Origin: Undaria pinnatifida
Lineage: Eukaryota > Sar > Phaeophyceae > Laminariales > Alariaceae
Assembly: GCA_012845835.1 (NCBI GenBank)
Contig: JABAKD010000029.1
Span: 14,374,392 to 14,438,391 of the forward strand
Length of the DNA: 64,000 bases
Reading direction: 5' to 3'
The notes under the pieces were generated by a model. It was not told where the DNA came from. It worked only from the letters and a program-made list of their open reading frames with translations, and did not search any database. The position numbers and the translations under genes were made by a program. Below, in pieces: positions 56,449-64,000 of this stretch (the stretch's first letter is position 1; each line of letters opens with the position of its first letter).

Positions 56449-57286
56449 ATGATGGGGCGAGTGCCATTGGTGCTTGCGATATGCCTTCTATCGTTGTGGA
56501 AAGGCTGCGTCGCCGGCCCTCCCCAGGTGGACCTCTTGGACGGTCCCCAACTGGCAGACGAGCCGACAGCAGACGGCAACAGCACGCAGCGTGCGTGTAC
56601 CCTGGATGAGTTGCTGCCGCTGACGCCATCCAAAGGCAAGTCTGAGGAGTGGGTCGACGGCAACGCCGCCGAAGGCTCTTACAACTGCTCCTGTGCAGCC
56701 ATGAAGGCCAGGTGAGAAGGCAGTCAGTAGGTGCTATGTGTGTTTCATGTGTCCGTGTACACTCGCTTCGGACGTTGTGCATGAAATCTTTTGTGTGGTT
56801 GTCTTTTCCGCCCAACAATATGCAGTATTACGGAAGCCGGCCTTTAGGGCTCACGATCTTGTCACGTTGTCCTGAACAAGTGCTTACGGGTGAAGGCGTC
56901 GAAAGCAATCCCTTTTCAAGGTTATTGCGTCTGACCTGTTGTTTCTTGATTCAAGTTGGCGGACGGATTTGGCCAGCGGGGCGGGTCACAAGCATGCAGG
57001 TAGCGTTCCAGGTGTCACAGGTGCCCGTATTTCGTGCAGTGGTTCGATCTCAGCGCTCAGTTCACAAGTTCACAGTTTCAATGCCTTCGTGCCTTCCGAG
57101 GCGATCGACATACCCAGCTCACAACCGAGCCCTCGCACGTTTGGTCAATCCCCTTCCCTATGCAATCCCTTCGAAGTTCTGCAACTCCGGTACGTTTACA
57201 TAACTATGGAAGAATGTCTCCTGCCCGCCGTGACACCCCCCCCACGTTTTATATCTCCCGACGGAGACAATAAACGTTCAACGTAA
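56449..57286 (+). CDS. Candidate two-exon secreted protein gene, unknown function
   Basis: Exon 1 (56449-56711) begins MMGRVPLVLAICLLSLW and has a typical signal peptide (positive start, Leu/Ile core, then GCVAG, a likely cleavage point after about residue 22). A short acidic mature part with an N-glycosylation NST, a Cys and YNCSC near the end follows. Exon 1 ends at a good donor (CAG|GTGAGA, phase 2). A possible exon 2 starts after TTGATTCAAG near 56957, continues in matching phase (WRTDLASGAGHKHAG, then SFNAFVPSEAIDIPSS) and stops at 57284-57286, giving about 197 residues. No family is recognised. Exon 1 is the stronger part; exon 2 rests only on frame and splice-like sites. Confidence 0.4.
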
Positions 57287-57734
57287 ACCCGAAGAGCACG
57301 AAAATGCTCGTCAAGAGAGCAACAGAAAAAGAGCAAATAAGTGTCTCCGTCCTCCGCGGAGCATCTCGGGAAAATATTTAGAAACCCGACGAATAACCAT
57401 AACCCCACCTCCCCGTAGGCAAGAGATTGATCTTACCCTAGCTCCGTAGGGCAATATCACGATAAGAGCACACCATTCCCGTTGGAGGGATACCGTCGAA
57501 TCTACTTGCAACACTCGTGGCAGATGCTTACCTCATTTCGCGACCAGCAGCGAATGACAACGTGCTCACTTCATATGTCCACCGAATACCGCCAGGACTG
57601 CACAAAGACGCTCACCTTCGCCAGCATAGAAATTAGATGAAGAAAGTCGGTCCTTAAACACTAAAGATGCTATCACTGAACATACTAAAACACCCACAAG
57701 AGCTGTGCTTACCTCAGCTTCTCGTGCTCAGCAG

Positions 57735-57905
57735 CGATTATTACACATGCTTACCTCTTCGGTGCAACCAAATATTGCTGAGATGTACTCAATATACATT
57801 AATCCATCTACATCGTCTATGCAGCCATCCAGGTCGCTTATGGCGACCCCCTTGCCTCTCGAAGGCATGCGGTCGATCAGCACGCATAACAGTGCCACCA
57901 TCGCC
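57735..57905 (-). CDS. Possible small exon, weak
   Basis: On the minus strand an ATG near 57902 opens MVALLCVLIDRMPSRGKGVA, then DLDGCIDDVDG and SAIFGCTEE, and meets a strong donor (GAG|GTAAGC) near 57753. Downstream, GAGGTAAGCA occurs again twice (near 57712 and 57528) together with GCTGCTG, so the region resembles the re-copied exon edges seen in POLL. No domain recognised and no continuing exon found. Confidence 0.2.
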
Positions 57906-58249
57906 AATTTCCCGCGAATTGCGTAACCTCATCAAGGACGTTAATGGGTATGATGTCCAGCGTGTCGAGTATTCAATATCGATGTCTAGCATGACGATGA
58001 TTCATGACATGGCGAACATTTCGGGTGAGATGGCATACATCAGTGGCAAAGCATAACACCCATCGGTAACAGTAACGGTGATTGTCACCGGCGTTTTCTC
58101 CAGGTAGTTCCAGCATTAGCCACGTCGGCGTTTCTGCTCTTTCACCATGAGATGAACATGGCACCCGGCATCGCAAACGTCAATGAAAGGTTTATCATCA
58201 TCATGATGACGAGGATATGTCACGGAACATTCATTCACGAAAATATAAC

Positions 58250-58338
58250 GAGAACATTGAACAAGCATATGCACGCTAACGACAACCATACACTCATGAA
58301 GGCGAAATGTCAACGACGAGCATGAACTCGTGGGATAT
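58250..58338. repeat. Outlying units of the 46-bp array
   Basis: CATTGAACAAGCATATGCAC, then GCTAACGAC, and ATGTCAACGACGAGCATGAA, then CTCGTGGG match the units at 59655-60085. Separated from them by family A and H repeats. Confidence 0.55.
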
Positions 58339-59200
58339 AATAAAAATACAAATACACTCCAGCTGTAAGATCGAAGATCTTGTCGAAACTCGTCTTTGCA
58401 AGCTGTGTCTGATACCCCGATCGCGCGTATTACTGGGTGTGTGTCCTAATTAAGGATATAGGTTGGCGATTCCCCTTGAAACTACAGTGTAGCTTGTACC
58501 AGGGTCAACAGGGTGATGTTAATCAGTCTGTGCGCGGAAACTATAAAACCTGTTTTTGAGGGGGACAAAATCTGACAGCAGTGGAAGGAAATGCATCAGT
58601 TTATTAAGTGTATCCTGTAAGTCGTATAACCGGTGAGGGGAGGGCGAAGTTTCTAAGGGCTTGGGGAGCTGGGTTTGAACAAGAGGGACCGGGGGGGGGG
58701 GGGGCGGGATCACTCTGTGCGCGGAAACTATAAATGCTTCAAGGGGATAAATCTGACGGTTTTGGAACGAATGCATCAGTTTATCATGTATATCCTGTAA
58801 GTCGTACAACCAGTGAGGAGAGGGCGGAGTGTTCGAAGGGTTGGGGGGGTTGGGGGGAGGAGGGGGGGGGGGAGGGGTCCAACAGCTTTCGGTCGCATAG
58901 ATGTAGTGGCTTGCTATACGCGTGGTGTTAGGTCTAGGCGATGGTGCGGGTGGTGGGGAAGGAAGGGGCCTTTGGGGGGGGGGGGGGGTGAAATGGAGCT
59001 ACGGCATGGATGACTAGAAAGATAATGAGGTGATATCAACTGCCTGGCAGTGTTTATTACCCTGGGAGATCTTGATTTTAGGTGGGGCGTTTGAACAAGA
59101 AGGATAAGGGGGGGGGGAGGGGCGGGACAACTCAACATTTGCGCGGAAACTATAAATCATTTAAGGGGGCAAATCTGACGGTTGGAGAAGGAATGCGTCA
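58339..59200 (+). repeat. Dispersed family A, longest copy, three TATA modules
   Basis: Standard family A body from AATACACTCCAGCTGTAAG. Promoter-like modules (TGCGCGGAAACTATAAA, then GGGG.(C/T)AAATCTGACGG) lie near 58525, 58716 and 59140, separated by G-runs and CATGTATATCCTGTAAGTCG-like spacers. The second and third modules are shorter, as if the module plus spacer had been duplicated in tandem. Confidence 0.7.
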
Positions 59201-59444
59201 GTTTATATCACCTGCCTGATATTGTTTATCGTTCTAGCAGGTTTGATGTTAGGTGTGGTGTACAGTGTTGTTATAGCTTCGTCGTGTGTTATTGTACATG
59301 GATCGCAAGATGGAACATTTCAACCGATAGGTGCAACCATGTAGCTACCATGATCTTGCCGTGCCGATGTGGGGCTCTGAGGTAGCCAAGAGTAAAAGAC
59401 AGAGATACATATTGCAAAATACAACTCAAGCGAGGTGACGTGGT

Positions 59445-59655
59445 CAGGCAATGTCACCACCATTGAGCACGAGGGGGAGAAATGCAAACCTTCAGTGCTT
59501 TGAAAGGAACGCTTGATGCACCCGCGCTCAATTTTGTTGCTTCGTTAAGCATATGCTACTTCGTTTGGCAGAGGCTGGGGGGCGACCATCAGACGGTAGG
59601 TACGAAATACCCTCCGTAATAGGTTGGTAGTGTGGTCTACCGCAATTTCAACAGA
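59445..59655 (+). repeat. Dispersed family H, copy 2
   Basis: Matches 44690-44880 (CATATGCTACTTCGTTTGGC, GAAATACCCTCCGTAATAGG, TAGTGTGGTCTACCGCA). Contains an extra ~60 bp (59470-59530) relative to copy 1. Runs directly into the 46-bp array. Confidence 0.6.
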
Positions 59656-60085
59656 TATGTAATGCATTGAGCATATTAACGATCGCCATGAATTCATGGG
59701 AAATGTAATGCATTGAAAATGTTAACGACGAGCATGAATTCATGGGAAATGTAATGCATTGAACATGTTAGCGACGAGTATGAAGTCGTGGGAAAAGAAA
59801 TGCACTTTTGACCATGTTAACGACGAGCATGAAGTCACGGGAAATTTAATTGTTTGAACATGTTAACGACGATCATTAATTCATGGGGGAAATGTAGTGC
59901 GTTGAACATGTCAGCGACGAGCGTGATTTCATGGAAAATGTAATGCGTTGCACATGCTAACGACGACGAGCATGAACTCGTAGGAAATTTATTTGCGTTG
60001 AACATGCTAACGACGAGCATGAACTCATGGGAACTTTAATTGCATTGAACATGTTGACGATGAGCATGGATTCATGGGAAGTGCA
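59655..60085. repeat. 46-bp minisatellite, about nine units
   Basis: Unit: ATGTAATGCATTGAACATGT, TAACGACGAGCATGAATTCA, TGGGAA. Lengths vary 46-49 bp by small indels (an extra GAC in one unit). Divergence is highest at the two ends. Confidence 0.8.
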
Positions 60086-60399
60086 TCGCGCATGGGGTCG
60101 ATCGACAATGCGTGCATTTGTTTGATGGACAAGCATTCATGCGATATGCGATGAGGCATACATACAAGCAAAGCGAGTGACAGACGAACAGATAAAAGTG
60201 ACGAGCGTGCCTGCAAATTACAATTGTGCAAGCATACCCTATCTTTTTTGGTTACCGGGACCTCTTCCGCGTCCACCGTTTGCTCCACACCTGCGTAACT
60301 TTTATCGTAATTATAGTCCCTGCTCGGGTTCGTCGGCATGCATCCGCCGTTCGTTGTTGTTATTTGCTCTTACAGAGCTATGCGTGTTACCGTTTCCAC

Positions 60400-61330
60400 G
60401 ACGTCATCTTTCTTGACCTCTACCACTGTTTCTTCGAAACTTGCAAGATATTTCGTGTGTCACCGTAGTCAGCGCACGCTCGTGACTGCCTGCATCATGT
60501 TGGTCTGGCCCCGCACTTTCTTCTTTAGAGGTGACTTCGTCGCGAATTTGCATGTCATTGTAAGACGCTGCACGAGCTAACATACTTGGCTTCAAAACTT
60601 GCGGCGGTGCCATCACGCTGCCTGTCACAAAGTAGTACTGTCTTGAACGATTGATATTGGCTACCAGGTAGTGCCCTGAAAAATGCGTTAGTTTCTCGTG
60701 CTGGAACCACTGGGTCGCCGAGATCTCCCAGCTCGACGTAAATGTAGCGCGACTCCTGGATTACTCGGGCAGGGTCGTATTGCTCGGCTTCGGTGACCTG
60801 CAAGTTTGTCGGCTGATCGTGCAGCCTCTTGCATTCCGGATTCACCATCGAGTCGGTATTTGGCCTCAAGTGCCATAACAGCTCCGCGACCGTCGCCGAG
60901 TTCTGCTGTTCCTACCGGAGCGTACGCTTGTACGACTTGAGCGGCAACATTAACACTTCCTTCATGGCAATCAGCCATACGAGCTAGAAGCATTCTCGTA
61001 AAAAAACGTACGCTTCTTTTCGTCAAAAGCGTCGACTCTCCTTCGCATATTGCGCCCTCTGCACCTGAGTGGCATCCTCCTCTGGTGCTGCTGGGGCGGT
61101 CTCTAGCCCTGACACAACTTTGCCAAGGCTGTCCTCGTATATTAACGATCGTTGTAATGGCATACAACCATCGTACTCGTTGGGATCCCGGTTGAACGGA
61201 GAATGCCCTTTCCGGAAGGGGGAGGACATGCTTGACTCTGAATCCACACTAACTACCACGTTGGCTCATGACCTATCGGGAAACTTGGCTGCGATGCAGC
61301 AGCAGATCATGCCCAGTAGCTAGCGCTGAG
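60400..61330 (-). mobile_element. Copia-like gag fossil (LTR retrotransposon)
   Basis: The conceptual minus-strand pieces read a gag of the copia/UBN2 kind: SVNVAAQVVQAYAPVG, MALEAKYRLDGESGMQE, YDPARVIQESRYIYVELGDL and FFRALPGSQYQSFKT. These match the helical gag layout of Ty1/copia elements, including the ALPGSYxSF-like motif. It is broken and incomplete; no pol or terminal repeats recognised nearby. Family assignment is by motif wording only. Confidence 0.5.
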
Positions 61331-62799
61331 CAGAGGTTGGGGTAGAGCAAAAACAGAGTGCATTAATCTCTCACGGCGCAGGCGTCGAAGCTGCCTATTC
61401 TGACGGTTTCGTATCCTCGGAAACCGCCTTTCCATATGGTACAAAACCCCATATATCCTAATGAGTCGTTCTTGCACTGCAAATATCTTAACGCTAACGA
61501 CTGATGAAATGAAACGGGGATTTCATGGTTGGTTAGTTTTTAAAGGCGACGCAAGTACACAATGCTGTAACAAGAACGAAGTGCAGTGTCGCGTGGAAAT
61601 CGTCACGTTTTTTCTTTGTTTTTATATATTGTGGGCTTTTAGTTGTGGGGGGAGAAAAAGATTGTCAATCTCATGTTTTGATTGGTCGGTTAAAGGCGGA
61701 CTAAATAATTGTTGGGGATACAGAGAGCACGTAATCTAGCTGTGGGGGTATTTTGTGTGTACGAGGTATGCATGACGATAATTGAATTTAATTATTGGTT
61801 TCGGTGTAACAGTGTGAAAAGCGATGTGATGGTTGTTAGCCTGATGCTATTTAGTCGGTGCCGACAACTGACCTTTTCTTAAGCTATGGTAAGCCATGAC
61901 TACTGATTGAGTGCATTCGTCCGTATGACACACGTGGCAAGGGGTCGTGTCCGGGTCCAAGCAGATAGTACGTCAACGTAAACGATGCCCATGTATGTAC
62001 TGATAATCAGGTTGGTGATGATTCAGCCATTATAGCGCTGGGGGGAATTTCGTTTAGGAGATTTGGTTTGCATACTCTACGCGTTGAGTGACACTAACAA
62101 CTACCAGGTAGTAATAATTTTTTTTTCTTCGGGATCTATTTTTTTTTTGTTTTCTTTTGGAGGACACTATTAATAATAACGTCATTCTTTGTATTTTCTG
62201 GGGGGAGTTTTGATTTTCTGAGCACGTAGCAAGTAAGTGTTTGAGTATTGATGGTTTATTTCGGCTCAGGAATTTGAGTTCTTGACGCTGCTATTCACTT
62301 GGATATTAGAATCGCTCTCGATTGATTTGCGGGCTGATATAATTGGTATGGGGTTGCTACCCGTGTATTCATTATAACGGACACTACTGCGCGGAAAAAT
62401 GTCGACGTTATTTCAATCAGACTGATGACCGTTCGACGGAAGGCGAGTGAGTGTTGATTACCGGGTAGGCCTTTAGAAGTCAAGCCAGTACAGTCTAGAA
62501 ACTGCCTTTATTTGGGTTGTTTAACTTTTGATGTTTGGTTGTTTTGGGCAAATAAGTGCAGAGCCGGGAGGCGTTTGTTTGGTTCTATAGTGAGTGAGTA
62601 TAGAATTTCTGTTTCATATTTTTGCAGATATGTTTCAGATTCAGGCACGGCCATCGAGGCAGGCATACAAGCAGAGGGGATAATAGTACTTGCAGTCTGC
62701 CTGATGAGCAGTATGATGAAGTAATCTACGGCGGTATGATTTATGATACACGTACAGTATGTATGCTTGAGTACTATAAACATCACCATGTTGACCCTG
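61331..62799. other. No gene seen
   Basis: AT-rich sequence with T-runs (62115-62160) and TACCAGGTA at 62102. Short frames lack domains. Confidence 0.35.
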
Positions 62800-62965
62800 A
62801 TAGCTACATACACTGTAGTTGTAAGGGAAGTCGCCGACCTATATCCTTAATGTTGAGGACACACAACCCGTAATACGCGCGATCGAGAGTATCACACACA
62901 GCTTGCAAAGATGAGTTTCGACAAAATATTCGATCTCACAGCTGGAGTGTATTTTTTTTATATAA
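62800..62965 (-). repeat. Dispersed family A, partial copy in inverse orientation
   Basis: The inverse of the left part of family A, from CTACACTGTAGTTGTAAGGG-like sequence to GCTGGAGTGTATTTTTTTTA. It stops before the TATA module. The AT-rich edge after GTGTATT is seen at every copy. Confidence 0.7.
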
Positions 62966-63139
62966 TATATTTTTTGGAATGCAAGAGTTCGGAGCGACTT
63001 CATGTTGCCCCGGGTAGATGAAGGTCATTCTTGGATCACCGAAGGAGCTATATTGTGGAATTTACCGAGTAGGTTGAGTTATGGTATGACACGGGAAGAA
63101 GCCTGGTAAAAGTGGTGCCCCGCAGCTCACTTGTCCCCT

Positions 63140-63200
63140 TCTTCCACTTTTTCCACTTCTTCCACTTCTTCCACTTCTTCCACTTCTTCCACTTCTTTTT
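63140..63200. repeat. (CTTCCACTT)n microsatellite
   Basis: About six TTCCACTTC units. Reads HFFHFF in one frame; not a gene. Confidence 0.8.
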
Positions 63201-63751
63201 CCCCTTCTACACACCTACTTCGACTTCTGTCTACAACGCATGGTTGATACATGTACGTGTTTTTCTTCATCTCCTGTGCTTCGTGACACCTCGACACCGT
63301 CTTGATCTGCCTGTCCTCGCTTCGAGCAGACCCCGTGCCCGAAGCGGTCCATTATGGTAATTCTATAATATAAGTACAGTTTCTCGTTTGGCTTGTTACG
63401 ATGGAGATTCCATCCCGAGAGTTTGAAGAATTTTGGATTATTTCATGGAAGAACTTTTTTTCAAGAGTTGAACAGGGGAAACGACAAGCAATTTCCGGGT
63501 TTCCGTTCGGTTTTCGTTTGATTTCGATTTCCGTTTCTTTTTTTATTATATGCTTCGAAGTAGTATTTTTTTCTCAAACTAAGCTTTAGTCAGCACAACG
63601 AAAAGCCTAAGCGTTGACCGCGCTCTGAAACATCGCTGGGAGGCCTACAACTCGATTCATGGAAGAAAACTTGAAAGTTTTAGGAGACCGACCAGGGGTG
63701 GTCGCGTTCTTTTCGGGGGGAACGTTGCAATTTCAGTGTCGTTATATGTTT

Positions 63752-64000
63752 CTAAAAAACCATCATCGGAAGTACCTTTACCATAGTCAGGTAGAGGGGG
63801 AGCTCTGTTTTCCCTTGCTTAGGTAGACGAGACCAAGGTCGACATCTTCCTTGGTCTCGTCGTTGTTGCATTTTATAGCGCGCTAGGCCATCGCGGACAC
63901 CGCGACAGAAGCAAATGCCCGATCCGTTCCAATAACGTGGATCAGGGAGTGGTATACTTTCGTGTCCGGTGCCTGACAAAGAGCACTCGACTTCTTTCAA
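63752..64000 (-). CDS. Open frame running off the right edge, unknown
   Basis: 82 codons, open to the window end, with PDPRYWNGSGICFCRGVRDG and a basic stretch. No domain recognised. It could be an element fragment or a chance frame. Confidence 0.2.
   Translation of the reverse strand: MKEVECSLSGTGHESIPLPDPRYWNGSGICFCRGVRDGLARYKMQQRRDQGRCRPWSRLPKQGKTELPLYLTMVKVLPMMVF

Noticed and set aside
60025-60470. Short frames beside the gag fossil
   Set aside because: No motif; probably part of the same old element or chance.

Overview
The window is nuclear eukaryotic DNA. It has canonical GT-AG introns of 0.3-2.9 kb, long homopolymer and triplet tracts, and abundant retroelements, DNA transposons and minisatellites, with no operons. 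A large-genome stramenopile, most likely a brown alga (Ectocarpus-like), fits best. That placement is an inference from gene structure and repeat style; no marker gene proves it. One host gene is certain. A second, small secreted-protein gene is plausible. Almost everything else is repeat or mobile DNA.

Layout. 0-9.5 kb: a G-rich tandem array, several 5'-truncated LINE 3' ends (two of them form a large inverted repeat at 6.0-7.4 kb), a tRNA-like SINE relic, and a non-autonomous DNA transposon at 4773-5865 with matching 17-bp ends and a 5-bp target duplication. 9503-22212 (+): a nine-exon DNA polymerase lambda gene whose splice sites and phases all join cleanly into a 1286-residue protein (BRCT, 8-kDa domain, fingers, palm, thumb). 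Its introns hold tandem arrays and decayed copies of neighbouring exon edges. 22.2-33.5 kb: LINE tails, dispersed repeat families A and C, an internally deleted LINE, and a 1-kb block dense in GGAAGC/GCTTCC. 33.5-38 kb (-): a nearly complete endonuclease/reverse-transcriptase LINE kept in one frame for about 3.1 kb but carrying in-frame stops. Its (CAA)n 3' tail explains the truncated copies elsewhere. 38-44.2 kb: a tandem array, then a decayed multi-exon gene (-) for a DDE-type transposase with a WRN-type DEDDy 3'-5' exonuclease inside it. This is the most unusual protein in the window. 44.2-50 kb: 99-bp repeats, a pair of tRNA-derived SINEs, and a fossil Ty3/gypsy-like pol next to a family A repeat. 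50-64 kb: minisatellites, a MITE with long inverted arms, repeat family D (one copy carries nine perfect 20-bp units), a candidate secreted-protein gene (56.4-57.3 kb), a 46-bp array apparently split by repeat insertion, and a copia-like gag fossil.

Recurring themes. The LINE supplies the commonest dispersed repeat (its 3' end). Minisatellites repeatedly arise at or beside exon edges and element ends. The near-palindrome TACC[A/T]GGTA occurs at least 17 times against roughly 0.5 expected by chance. No pathway links the genes; the window is one DNA-repair gene in transposon-rich surroundings. Coordinates of repeat edges are by eye and approximate.
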